From: Symsagittifera roscoffensis
Lineage: Eukaryota; Xenacoelomorpha; Acoela; Convolutidae
DNA length: 64,000 bases
Assembly: GCF_963678635.1 (NCBI RefSeq)
Contig: NC_087065.1
Location: forward strand, 28,043,254-28,107,253
Direction of reading: 5' to 3'
The position numbers and the translations under genes were made by a program. The notes under the pieces are model-generated. The model had not been told where the DNA came from, did no database searches, and was given only the letters and a program-made list of their open reading frames with translations. Shown in pieces: positions 11,014-22,478 of the stretch; the stretch's first letter is position 1, and the number at the start of each line of letters is the position of its first letter.

Positions 11014-12602
11014 TTTAGTTTGTTTACATGGTTATGTCCTTCTATCAAGAATTGAGACCAGAGTGTAAAATTCACAGTTTTTACACAACCGGAAAGCAGA
11101 AGAAAATTGACTGTTTTCATGTTGATGGTTACTGCGATCACTGTAAAACAGTATTTGAAGCTATGGGTTGCTACTATCGTTTCTGCTCATGCCAAGAAAC
11201 CCATCCATCGTTGTCAGAACAAGATATTGAAAGGGGAAATAAAAAGCGAGAAATGGAAGAGCTGAGACGAGAGTACATGAAAGAAAGAGGTTACAAAGTT
11301 CAGGAAATGTGGGAGTGTGAGTGGTGGGAGCTTTTCAAAACAGATTCTTCAGTCAAAAATCATGTCAAGACAAAATTTCTCTACAAAAGACTTCTGTAGA
11401 AAAGAAAAATTAAGAACAGATCTCTTTTTGGTAATGTGCAATGCGATTTAATAGTTCCCGACGAGTTGAAGCCTACATTTTCAAATTTTCCTCCAATATT
11501 CAAAAATATTGACGTCTGCCGAAACAATATTGGAGATTACATGAAAAACTATGCCGAAGAAAACGATTTGATGAAAAACCCACAACGAATGTTGATTTCC
11601 AGTTTTAAATTAGAAAATGGTACAATCATCACACCTCTTCTTAATTTCTATCTAAGTCTTGGACTTCAATGTACAAAAATTTATCGGTTTGTTGAGTACA
11701 TACCTAGGAATTGTCTCAACAACTTTGTTCAATCTCGACGAGAAGGAGACGAGAGTCTACATTCTGGAGTTGTTGCTGAGCCGATGAAGCTTCTCGGTAA
11801 CAGCTCGTACGGTTATCAAATTAAGGACAGATCCAGACACACGATAACCAAGTATCTCGGCGATGAGAAGACACACAAAGCGATAAATGAGAAGTTTTTC
11901 AAGCGATTGAATGTTGTGAAAAAAGACTTATATGAAGTAGAATTATTGAAGTCAACAATTGAACATAGAGAACCAATTATTGTAGGTTTTTTCATTCAAC
12001 AATACGCCAAACTTAGAATGTTGGAGTTATACTATAATTTCTTCCACTAGTATTGCGATGAGAATAAATTCGAGGAGTTGGAGTTGGATACAGATTCTTT
12101 GTATCTAGCATTAGCAGAAGATAACCTGGACGATTGTGTATTACCTGAATAGAAAGCTCAGTGGACACTAATTCGTCGAAATGATTGTAGAGACGACTTT
12201 ATAGCTGATGCAGATTAGCATTTTTTTCCAAGTACATGCTGCGCTGTTCACAAAAACCATGACAAACGAGAACCTGGATTATTCAAAGAAGAATTTCTCT
12301 GCACTGAAATGTTGTGCCTGTGCAGCAAGACGTATTGCTGCTATGAGAGTAAGAGCGACAAATTTAAATTTAGCAGCAAAGGACTCAACAAAAGAACGCT
12401 AGAAGACACTGGGGATGGACCAATGTCTTAATACAGACGATTTCTTGACGAAGCTATAAGCTTGAAGTCAACCAATCGCGGATTCAAATCCTCCAATCAT
12501 TTAGTTGGAACATATGAACAAACTAAAAAAGGACTCAGTTACTTTTACCCGAAAAGGGAGGTACTTGATGATGGAGTACATACTAAGACATTGAATTTGT
12601 AA
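11014..12602 (+). pseudogene. second copy of the polymerase 3' half
   Basis: Repeats the C-terminal half of the family-B polymerase: motif B at about 11784-11819, DTDS at 12087-12098, stop at 12600-12602. It starts further upstream than copy 1. About 160 bp (VMSFYQELRPECKIHSF through a Cys/His-rich segment DGYCDHCKTVFEAM) are kept here but deleted from copy 1. Motif A is missing here too, because the duplication began downstream of it. In-frame stops at 11397-11399 and 12048-12050 occur at the same sites as in copy 1, so the gene was already dead when duplicated. Confidence 0.9.
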
Positions 12603-14037
12603 ATTTAACCTATAAACTGTAGTAAAACTTCATACGATACAATGAAATATATGTTCTTTAACTTTTCAACTGTAATATAACAATTTACAGTAATTTATTT
12701 TTTTTTCTGAAAACTTTATTTCTTTTTTGAAGCTTTAGTTAGGTTTCAGCATAGCTTCAAACACTTTCAATTTAAACTCAAATGGTTTAAAACGAAAAAA
12801 ATATCATATCTTAATACAATGAAAAAATCTATAACCTATCGGATTGGTGTAGAAAATCTTGAAACATGGTTCTCATACCAAAATTTTGTAAGACATGAAA
12901 GCCCTTCCATATCACAAATCGTTGAAGTTAGCTAAGAAACGCAAATATCGGCAAAATCGAGCTCAAAAAATTCGGGCGCCAAAAGTTTTTCTGAAACTTA
13001 CCATCTGAAACCTTACCATCATAATACATAGGAAACCTATTCCCTATCTTAATACATTGGGAAATCTATTCCCTATCTTAATACATAGCTTGCTGACCGG
13101 ATGCTCTTTTCCCTATCTTAATACATGGGGGTCTGCAACCACCCCCCCCCCCTGATCGCCTCACACATATACTACTATTTTATTTACAATTTTTTATATC
13201 ACGAAAAACCATTATAATCAAATTGTTTTCATTTTTCTTAAGTGCGGGGTAAAACCACTATCAGATACATTTCAGACTAGCCAAAATTTTTGCAGGTTTA
13301 TTTATAAAAAGAAAAATCTGATTATAGGTACTGTTGTTTTGATTGACTGAAAAATAGTGAAATTCCCCCTTGAGTAATTCTGTATGGCTATTAATGGGTA
13401 AAAACTTAGGCACAAATAACATAAAATTAATTGAAGTAAATTCAGGGGAGGTTTTAGTGGGGGTAGGGGGCGGACGCTTCTTCTCAGGACGTTCCCCCTT
13501 TGTACTATTTTGAAATATCTATTTTTGGTGACCGACCCTAAAAGTTTTCTAAAGGCGCCTTTGGCGCCAATATATATTATTTTTAAGGTGGAAGCGCACG
13601 CCCAAAAAACCGGATTTTTTGATCAACGTATTCCAAAAAGTGCCTAAAAGCGCCTTTTTTGACCTGTTTTTTTTTCGAAATTTTAAGTTTTGCCTGCGTG
13701 TGAGAAAAACGCGTTCAAAAATTTAATTTAGTTTGTTTAAATGTTGGTTGAAAGCAGCTGCGTATTTGCTAGAAAAATACTTGTGAACGGACTTGTAGGT
13801 CCAATGGTGCTCTCCCTGGCAGTAAAATTTTTAGTGAGGTTAGTAAACCTTTTTATACAAATAACCACAATGGAAATGCCGGAAAACCATTGTGATTATT
13901 ATTAGAGACGTTTCGTGTGCTTTAAATTTCGCATGACTTAACCTCCTATTCTCATTTACTGAGTAAAGAATCATGTTCTAACATTCCAAAATAGATAGGC
14001 GTTTCACCAAAAACAGCTTCTGATACGGTCATTTCTT
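11177..14037 (+). repeat. tandem segmental duplication, copy 2
   Basis: Partner of 8153-11013 at +3024 bp. After 14037 the sequence is unrelated to what follows copy 1. The arrangement fits duplication of one unit followed by deletion of motif A and the unit's first 160 bp from copy 1. Confidence 0.93.
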
Positions 14038-17000
14038 CATGCAATTCAAATTTCCTTTAAATTTCCACTGCGAGTTGCTACTAAACAGCAACCATTGAAT
14101 ATCTAACTTTTTTTTAGGTTGCGTGGCTTCACACAAGTGTTGCTACAGTTTTTGATGCTGCTTTGTCTTATAAAAATTTGAAGAAATCTGTTTTCCCCCT
14201 ATTTTTTAGACAAACTTCTTTTTTGTAATTTTTTAATTAAAGTTAAACTTTTATAGGCAAGCGGTTTCATCTGAGTAGTTTTAGTTTTACAATCCGACGT
14301 TGCTATCATGCAGCAAAAATCATTAAGATATTTAAGATTGTTTCTTCGATGCGGCTCAAATGGTGGAATAAATTCGTTTTAATGTTATCTCGTGGACAGT
14401 TTCCTTATCTAGGGATTTCGTTTGAAAAAAAAAATGATTTCAAAGTTGCTGTAAAAGCAATGTGCCCTAGGATCTTATGATGTACGTTTTCTACTATTTG
14501 AAGTTTTTCGTTAAATAGATGTAACCAAAGCATTATAAAAATTTAATTTTTGAAACATGGCTGGAGCACCAAAAAATCTAATTCCATCAGAAAAAAAACT
14601 TCTCTAAATCATATCCATTAATACTAAAAAATAATCTCAAGTTATCAAAAAGGTTTCAGTTAATTTTTATAAAGTCTTTCTTTTTTTGATAAGAGTAGAA
14701 AGACAAAAAGACGAACTGTAACACTGAACGCCCGCCACGAGTAAAACTGCAATGGGAAAAAAACAGAAAAAAAAAATCAATAAAAAAACGTAAACGAAAA
14801 AACTATTTTTGCCTTGACTACTTTTTTGCCCCTGCTTTTTCGTTGTGGCTTGATGAACATGTTGTTCAACCATTCAAAAGTTAGACTCAAAGTTTGATGG
14901 TTTTAGCAAATGAGAGTTTACGAAATGAAACACTTTATCAAAATTAGACTTTTGTATGAAGTATCTTATTCCTGATATCCCACCCCATTTTTTTGCTTTT
15001 CTCGACAAGATTTGAAGAATAGCTGGTTGTCCACAAATAACCAAGCTCTTTGCAGGAAATTTAATGAAAAAAACTGACGTTTTAAAGCTCAGCAAAAAAA
15101 TGCAAACAATTTGTTCTTAAAAATTAATAAGAAGTTTTCAGCAACATTTGAATATAGTTGTTTGTCCTGGAGGAACTAATTTATATCTGACGAGTTTTCC
15201 TAAGAAGTTTTGAAATTGAATGAACAATGTTGGTATGAATGTTGATATCATACGCAAACCTATAAATTTTTGATCTTGAAGCTGCTTTCTTTATAAATAA
15301 CTGATCCAGTTTTCGAAACAAAATCAGTCATATTTTAAAACTTGACAGAAACACATTGGTAACACTCAGGTGGACATATTTCAAGGCATAACTCAACTAG
15401 GACTCTAACTTCAAGTCTTTGGGGTAAATTTAGAAAAAAAAAACATGATCGAATGTATTCACTAAAAATTTTTATCATTGCCCTCTCTGATTTTTTAAAC
15501 TCAGATAACGCATCAATTTTACCATCACAAATGTTTCTATTAGAAAATATAACAATAATCTCAAATCTCAATAATTTTGGACATATAACTTTTTCAACAA
15601 CTGAGGTTAAAAACTTTTCAACAACTGAGATTTGAGCAAAGTTAAAAAATTTACTAGTTTCATTGCATCAAGATAAATAACAGGGTTAAAATATAGATAT
15701 GTTAGTAAAGAAAAAGTTATGTAGCAATGTTTTATCAGGGAAAAACTACAAAATTTATCAGTTACAAAGTCTTATAAGTCTTCAAGTTGATGATGAAAGT
15801 GACGTGTTTGTAAAGCAAGCATAGTGACTGATCCTAACTTTAATTTCTGTGTCTTGAATTGAAATTCAAATATTTTCAGCAAGCTATGATTTCTCTGCTG
15901 CCAAGTATTCATACCTAAATATTTCAAAGCAGCCGAAAAGTTCGAAGAAAAATATCTCATTCGAAATCAAGAGAAGACTTTTTGTTGAATTGTAACTTTT
16001 TTTTCAATTTTTTGAATTCTAAATTTTGAAGTTTGTATCGAATCTACTTTAAAATTTTTAAATTTTTATATGAACTAGTATTTTTAGATTTTCTCAGCTT
16101 TTTTTAAACTCAAGAAAGTGTTTTACTTCTTCTAAGTTTTTCTTTTCACATTTGCAGATTTTGCACTGCAATTTTTTTTTGATAAAATGTTATTCAGCCC
16201 ACTATAATTTCATAAAGTTTTGGGTTATTAATTACTAACTGAGCATAGCAATTTTTTTTTCAATTGCCTAAAAGATTTCATTTTTCCGAGGATGTTATTT
16301 TTCTTAATTGCGTGGGCTAATTTTATTTTTTTTTACTAGGGTTGCTATATATTCTCTTATGTTTTTTTCCTGTCACAGAGTTTCCAGTTGATTGAAACTC
16401 ACCAGTACCTCACGAAAATTTTATGAAAAATTTTACCGGAGTTCTCAGTTTTTGGATCCTGATCCTTTGATAAGTTTGATTGATTTTGAGTCACGCAATT
16501 TTTTATCGAGCAAATTAACAATTTTTTCCCATATATTTTTTCGTTTTCTCTGCAACCATTTAAACTATAGAGTAAAATATTTGACAATTGCTAGATGAAA
16601 CTACTCAAAAGGACTTAACCGGGCCAACAATCGAACCATTTTTTTTCTCCAAAGGCGCAAAAAAGCCGGTGTAACGTAACTAGTTGTAAAGTCTTAGAGT
16701 TGTTCCTGCTGTGAAGACATCCCCACAATCAATATACGAAAGTAAAATTTAGGGGCGCAAATTAGATCATTGGTAAGTATGACTTCCACTTCATGACAGA
16801 TAACGCAATTGAAAACGGTACGTAGCCCGGCGCAAAAAATGGCTGAAATTTATGAATAATTTTGTTCTGATGTTTGTTACAAAAAACGCAAGGGCTGTTC
16901 CAGCAAATTTTTCGGAGAGTTACTGCACATGATTCTTATAAGCAGTTATGTGGAGTGCAAAATTTGTTCAATTGTCTGTTTCAAACTTTCAAGAATTTTT

Positions 17001-17379
17001 AATGTATGCTTCTTCAAAACAGACACAATAGTTTTAACGGCGCCGGATTAAGTATCTCTTTGAATTCTATTATTTGTCAGTTATCGTCCAGATAAACAGT
17101 AAGCCAAGCTCATCAGCTTCCTAAAAAACTAATGTGAGCCAATGAATTATATTTCATTATATTGGCTGTGGGAGTGTTTCGCCTCAAGAGTGTTGATTGC
17201 GGGAGTGCTTCACAAGCAGAAACACCTCTGGAATTAGATATGATATACCGGGTAACCTCTACCTTCAGAAAACAAATTTTTCAATTTCTTACGAAAACCT
17301 TCATCTGGCATTTGGAAAAACTGAAAAAAAGCCGTGAAAACCAATTGTTCAATAGTTGGTTGAAATAAAAAAAAGTTGC
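14038..17379. other. no recognisable gene; possible old leftward coding relic
   Basis: AT-rich with many homopolymer runs. On the minus strand between about 15960 and 14870, several consecutive open segments in shifting frames (for example MNTWQQRNHSLLKIFEFQFK and NRNICDGKIDALSEFKKSER) could be one decayed gene. No family was recognised. The rest shows nothing. Confidence 0.25.
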
Positions 17380-17381
17380 TA

Positions 17382-17964
17382 CAGTAGCGGACAAAATCAA
17401 GCGGAAATTCAGGACTTTACTCTCGAACATGCCTGTTTTCAATGTTTATTTTGGACAAAATTTCTATCGAAATTCAGTAAAATTTTTACATAGACCAGGA
17501 GCAAAGGATCAGAGCTACCATCAATGAAAGTATCAATATTTGGTTTCAATAACTCACTATGTAATCCGGGTTCAAAAATGCCAGTTTTCCTCATCTACAC
17601 TAGGTTTTTTACTTCACGTGAATAAGTAACAAACGTCCGAGTTTAGCAAAAATTTTACTTTGATTGTTTCCATTTTTTTCGCTGAGAATGTTTCACCTTA
17701 CTTGAACAATTTTTGTACTCCTCTAATTCAAAAATGATTTCACCACGATTCAAAACTTAGCGCAGATGAGGAAAACTGGCATTTTCAGACCCGGATAACA
17801 TTGGTAAGTCATTGAAACCAAATATTGATACTTTTATCATTTGCCTCTGGTCTATGTGAAAATTTTACTGAATTTCGAGGAAAATGTTGTCCAAAAAGTA
17901 CACTGAAAACCGGCATTTCACGAGAGTAAAATCTAAAATTTGCGTTTAATTTTTCCCACTAGTG
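17382..17964. mobile_element. 583-bp foldback MITE with TA target duplication, Tc1/mariner-like ends
   Basis: The ends are TA-CAGTAGCGGACAAAAT (left) and the inverse of TA-CACTAGTGGGAAAAAT (right), with TA at 17380-17381 and 17965-17966. The arms are long: about 200 bp on each side pair with high identity. For example, ATGCCAGTTTTCCTCATCT at about 17578 is matched by its reverse complement near 17767. A spacer of about 160 bp separates them. There is no transposase ORF, so it is a non-autonomous element. The TA duplication and CAGTRGCGGACAAAA-like tip point to the Tc1/mariner superfamily. Confidence 0.85.
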
Positions 17965-18078
17965 TACTTAAATGTCCAGTGACTGTAGCTTAGTCAACTT
18001 GAGTGCGTTCAAACGCAGTTCATGAAACAATCAGTACGTGAAATTTGTTGTACGAAAAAAACTAGTTGATCTAAGCTA

Positions 18079-18230
18079 GAGGTTAAATAGTTTTGTTACA
18101 GGTTAAACCATTAATCTTTCTACAGGTTAACTAATTTTCTAAGCTACATTTTAAGTATTTTGTTACAGGTTAAACCACTACAGGTTAAACCATTACAGGT
18201 ACAGGTTACACCATTAATCTTTGAAGGTTT
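18079..18230. repeat. short tandem repeat based on ACAGGTTAAACCATTA
   Basis: At least seven imperfect copies of CAGGTTAAACCATTA-like words, separated by 0-30 bases, some with TTTTGTT upstream. Closest packing is at 18167-18215. It lies in otherwise featureless DNA after the MITE. Confidence 0.7.
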
Positions 18231-18558
18231 ATATTGGCAGTATCAACTAGTTAACGTCGCGAAAAACTGTTTAATGAACACTCGCAATTGAGCTGTAGAT
18301 GTAGTTTGACAACATAAATTGAAGTGAGACATGACTGCTTGTATCAGGGCGAAGCCCTGAATGTTCCGACTGCCTTTTAAAGATTATGAAGCACTAGTAA
18401 CATTAAAAACTTAAATGTAGTAAATTAAAATTTCTACTGAAATTTTTTTTCTAAATTTGAGATCTTTTATGAAAATCATCCCCCACACGCCATATAAAGT
18501 AAAAAAGGATAGATTTCGCTCCATGTGACAAATCAGTTATGGCACATAAGCTTCTTTC

Positions 18559-18650
18559 AACCAATTTGGAACAATTTATAAGACGGATGAAATCTCCGCT
18601 TACGCATTAATAGCGCGAAATATATCGCGCGTTAATTGTCCCAAATTGGT
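18559..18650. repeat. imperfect inverted repeat with GCGCGA core palindrome
   Basis: Outer arms CCAATTTGGAACAATT and ATTGTCCCAAATTGG pair with one mismatch. The inner part TTAATAGCGCGA-AATATA-TCGCGCGTTAA forms a second stem. Likely a small foldback element remnant; no target duplication identified. Confidence 0.6.
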
Positions 18651-18908
18651 CAAAATGGCAATATTTAAACCTCCATAACTTTGCAAAAAAATGATCACAG
18701 GTGAAACATTTTTTTTCAAATTTAGGATCAGGGCAACAAAACCTTTCGAATGATATTTTCAAAATTCCGTGAAAAATGGCTGTAGTTAAAAAGTCGAAAT
18801 TTGTCTGAAAAAAAAACCCCGAGCACAAATCAAGCGTGAACACATAACAAGCGTGAACACGTAAATTTTTTGTCAACTAAAGCATTTTAGCAAATGTTCT
18901 TTCACGCA

Positions 18909-18975
18909 ATCGGGAAAATAATTCACTTTTCTCAGGCCTGGCGGGCCTCTGACAGTGAATTTATTCCCTCGTGCG
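18909..18975. repeat. hairpin-forming inverted repeat
   Basis: GGGAAAATAATTCACT pairs with AGTGAATTTATTCCC around a central GGCCTGGCGGGCC palindrome. Function unknown. The following 18976-19393 contains overlapping ORFs on both strands (137 codons leftward at 19452-19039) that look like chance open frames, and nothing else. Confidence 0.55.
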
Positions 18976-19393
18976 GGAGAAAAAACTGTTGCGAAACCAC
19001 TACTTGACCTTTAAAGTAGCCTAAAAAGTTCCCTGTTTTTACATCACGTACTGATTTTTTTTATAAACGGACGAAAAACATAACGGAATAGAGTCGAAAC
19101 ACTTCTCATCAAGCTCCCTATCGACTGAGTGCTCAATATATCTTACATACAAAGCGAAACATCTTACATGATCAATGCAGGTCTTGTGTTTTCGCAAACC
19201 GCGAATTGCAACACTGTCGAGTAACTGCAGTAATTGTCGAGTAGCTGTAAAACCTCGAGTAGGTTTGAAAATGTCTATGAACCGGGTGGACTCCAAAACA
19301 ATAAAAAAAACCTTTGATAAAAAGGAAAAAACAATTTTTTTTGCACGTGAGAAGATGGTGGAGAGAACGCAGAACGCAATCATGGGAAGGGAA

Positions 19394-20410
19394 TATAGCG
19401 AACGCGGATTTGTCAGTAGCACATTGTCTTCCGTCAATTGGCCATTTGTCAAAACTAATTGCTCGATAATCTAGAACTTCAGAAAAACATTAAAGTTGAA
19501 ACATAATTGAAACTCAAAGGGCAACCAATCGAAAATGGTATTCAAAATCTGAGCAATCGCTGATCATTTTACTTGGCCGATATATAATTACACTTATTTT
19601 ATGGGCTTTTCATGTATATATTTTATTTGTTTTTTGATTCCAGAAACACTTCTAAACATGAAATAGTTTTGATGGAAAACAGATATGTGGTGGGACAAAA
19701 GTGTGACCAAAGATATCAATGAGCTTGTCGTCGTGATAAAGATGAACGCCACTTATCAATTTTTTTTGAGTTTTGTTAGCCTTTTAAAAACTGGGTTCAG
19801 ATTATTGTGAATTTTTGGCTTAATTTTCAAACGAAAGGTTTTTGAAGTGTTCACAATTTTATGTTTCTTCATTTAAACTTATTTTTTTGCTAAGATTTAT
19901 TAAATTATTTGGTAGTTTTTATTTTTTTGTTTTTTTTTAAAACATTTTGAACGGCAGTTTTTTTCTCAATTAAAAAAACTTAATTTTTTCTAAAAAAAAT
20001 GAAAGGTACGTAAAATTTTTCTGATGTTAAATTTTTCCGTGCTTTCATTTGATTTCATTTTATTCAATCAAAACTTGATTTCAAAAAAATTGGTCTGCTT
20101 GTTTTCAGAGCGATACCGTTGTCATTTTAGCTTTTGCTTCATGTTGTTGAGTGAATGTACGCTTGCTTATGAAATGATTTTGCTGATGTAAGTCGCTCTC
20201 GCGCTCGCTTCTGGGTTTATAATGGTCGATATTAAGACCACAATTCGATATCAAGTCGGCTTGATTTCAAACCCAATCGAAAATTTTAGTTTATTTCCAG
20301 CAAATTTCCTGAAAATGTCACAAAGTTTATGGTTTGAAAACCATTTGGATTTTTTCCGCTTTTTATAGAGAAATGAGCTTATAAGAAATGTCCAAAAAAT
20401 TTGAGAGTAC
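19394..20410. repeat. 3' end of the roughly 3.2-kb tandem unit, interrupted by the LTR element
   Basis: Homologous to 38594-39623, with parts matching 41774-42385 and 43853-44835. Similarity starts abruptly at ATATAGCGAACGCGGATTTG and ends at GTAC (20407-20410), where the LTR element begins. It resumes after the element at 36432. No genes. Confidence 0.9.
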
Positions 20411-20820
20411 TGGAACCTGATCTAAACTAAATTTTATTATCGGATAAATTAGATATTTTACCACAGTAAAATATTTGATATTAACAATTCATAATCCATC
20501 TAACTAACAACCCACTTATTTGTAAATGCTGAAATTACTTGTAATTTCAGCACCAGAGAGATTTGAATTCAAATTAGAAATTAATTGCCTCTCCAAGAGA
20601 ACTTCAGTAGTTGCAATAAGCCAGTATACTCTAGATCTATTGAGCCTAGCAGAGACTAGTTAAACACCCTGAGACTAGTAGATATAAGAGTAAGATTAGG
20701 ATCGGTAGTAGACTAAGAAGTTGCACGAATCTATCCGGCCGAAAATAAGATAGCGTGACGAGCAGACGGTGTACCCTATCCGAAATTACTCTATGAGTTA
20801 ACCACATCGGTCCTAACTCA
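20411..20820 (+). repeat. 5' LTR of element 1
   Basis: 410 bp, TG...CA ends. Contains an inverted repeat ATATTTTAC-CACA-GTAAAATAT at about 20453, the conserved hairpin at 20527-20552 and a block (AAGTTGCACGAATCTATCC) that is nearly unchanged in the old element's LTR. Short leftward ORFs across it are chance. Confidence 0.93.
20527..20552 (+). promoter_or_regulatory. conserved LTR hairpin (covarying)
   Basis: TGCTGAAATTAC-TT-GTAATTTCAGCA, a perfect 12-bp stem with a TT loop. The 3' LTR has it at 36137-36164 with one more G-C pair. The old element has GGCTGAAACTAT-TT-ATAGTTTCAGCC at 46395-46420. Three stem pairs differ between the elements and all three stay paired, which argues for a selected RNA (or cruciform) structure. 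Role unknown. Confidence 0.75.
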
Positions 20821-22037
20821 TCTGGTGCGACCATAAGTCTCGAATGAGACCTTAATAGCTTAGAATTAACCAAATATAGATTAGAAATTAGACAAAACAT
20901 TTTCAAAATGTTACACGATAATAACTTAATTGAAATGTCTCTACGACTCAATAGATCAGAGCCGATATTCCGAACAAAACTAGAACTACCCGGTATTGGA
21001 AGAAGACCTCGGACAAGAGACAAAAAACGACTACGTAGAAACTTACCATTTAGTTTTATGCTTGTACGGCAAAAGTCAACACAAACTTTATATTTAGAAT
21101 CTTATTAGCAATGAATTTATATTTTCATTTGCAAACTTAAAATTTTGAAGTAAATCTTCATGATCATTTCAGGCGCTAAACAAAATTATTAATGTACAAT
21201 AACGATTGATAAAAAGATCTCAGATCGTTTTTCCTAATTTCTGCAGTATTATATAAAACATATTTGAAAAATATTTATTGAAAATAAAAATAAAAATTAG
21301 TAGCATGACAATAAATAGTTAGTAATAATAAACCATCTTGTTGCTCCAGCTTCATCACTTAAACATAACAGCAATCATAAGCTCACTAACATCATTGAAA
21401 AACTAAATCTTTTTATTAAATAAATTTAAACAATTTTAAGTTTAAACTCACCTAATTTAAAAATCAGATCATCAAGGCTTATCCTTGGATCTTTATAAGT
21501 TTTCTATCTCATTAAATTTAAAACCTGATCAATTTTGTTCTCCCCACCGACTTAGCAATTGTCTAACGACCTCAAACGTCGATTCATTATCCAACCTTTT
21601 CAAAAGACCCAGGACTAATAGAAATTTTTCAAATCACTCTAACCATTCTAATTAGGCTAAACAGTGAAGAATTTCGGTAATTCATCCTTCACTTGATCCC
21701 TCTCTTAACTGACTCAGGCTAAATCTTAAATCTTAGTAAGTTTAAAAAAGTACCTAACGGATTACTTGCGTTCTAATTATACCTGAACCTTGTGGGACGA
21801 TTTACTATTCTCCAACCCTTGAACACAATCACTACCCCTAAGTAAGATTAAGTAAGTTAACACCTTAACTTAGACTAGCCACGAGAAAGTAAAAAATCAT
21901 TTTTCGGAATTGATATACTTTTCTATCCAACCCTGAACAAAAAGACCCAGGTTAAGCTAACCAAAAAATCGTAAGGACTAACAGTCTAGGAAAATAAAAA
22001 TAGCTAACAACTTCTTGCATCCCTCATCCTAAACTTT
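20821..22037 (+). promoter_or_regulatory. primer-binding region and long untranslated leader
   Basis: A candidate primer-binding site, TGGTGCGACC, starts two bases after the LTR (20823). The older element has TGCTGCGACC at the same place, and further downstream both read TCTCGAA, which could pair with a T-loop; the tRNA was not identified. The rest is non-coding but conserved with 46665-47890 in patches, including TCTAACGACCTCAAACGTCG (small CGAC/GTCG hairpin) and recurring GACCCAGG words. Packaging or splicing signals are possible but unproven. Confidence 0.55.
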
Positions 22038-22382
22038 ATGTCATTCAAAAACTTAGGAAATAAACAAACAATCGTTTTACACAATTGTGAAATAGATAAC
22101 CAAAAATACGATCTTGTAATCACTCCACATGCACAAACATTTGGATACATTCGAACAAAACGACAAACAATAAAAAGAAAAATTATAAACAAACAAAGAC
22201 AAATCACACGAAAACGATTTTCAAAAAATAGAAAGGCATTTTTTGAATCAGAAGCCAATAGTTTAGACGAACTATACAAATTAAAAGAATCAATAGATAA
22301 AAATTGTCCCATTCATGATCAATTATATTTTTCCGACTCAGAAACAACTTCAAAATTATCAAAAAGAGGAAAAAAAGAATAA
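22038..22382 (+). CDS. small basic ORF upstream of gag (orf0)
   Basis: Intact 114-residue frame starting MSFKNLGNKQ. It is highly basic in the middle (IRTKRQTIKRKIINKQRQIT) with an acidic, Ser-rich C-terminus (YFSDSETTSK). A decayed counterpart occurs at 47894-48124 in element 2, with the same start (MSRDTLGNKQT), an IRYIRSQKQTKKK-like basic run and an ESDS tail. Conservation of an accessory frame in this position across two diverged copies suggests it was a real gene. The basic region could bind RNA or act as a nuclear signal; no known domain is recognised. It ends about 100 bp before gag. Confidence 0.55.
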   Translation: MSFKNLGNKQTIVLHNCEIDNQKYDLVITPHAQTFGYIRTKRQTIKRKIINKQRQITRKRFSKNRKAFFESEANSLDELYKLKESIDKNCPIHDQLYFSDSETTSKLSKRGKKE

Positions 22383-22478
22383 AAAAGCAATATAAACACA
22401 AACCAGTACACCTGTATAATTGGAATCAACCAATTAGACACATTGATAGTTATATATTAACAGTCATCAAACGAAAAA

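Noticed and set aside
19039-19474. Overlapping ORFs of 137 codons (minus) and 99 codons (plus)
   Set aside because: Opposite-strand open frames over the same bases, no recognisable motif, and the 3' part lies in the tandem-repeat homology; most likely chance.
20646-21108. Leftward 125-codon and rightward 66-codon ORFs over the 5' LTR, and the similar ORF at 36257-36487
   Set aside because: They fall in LTR and leader sequence, recur only because the LTR is duplicated, and the frame is not kept in element 2.
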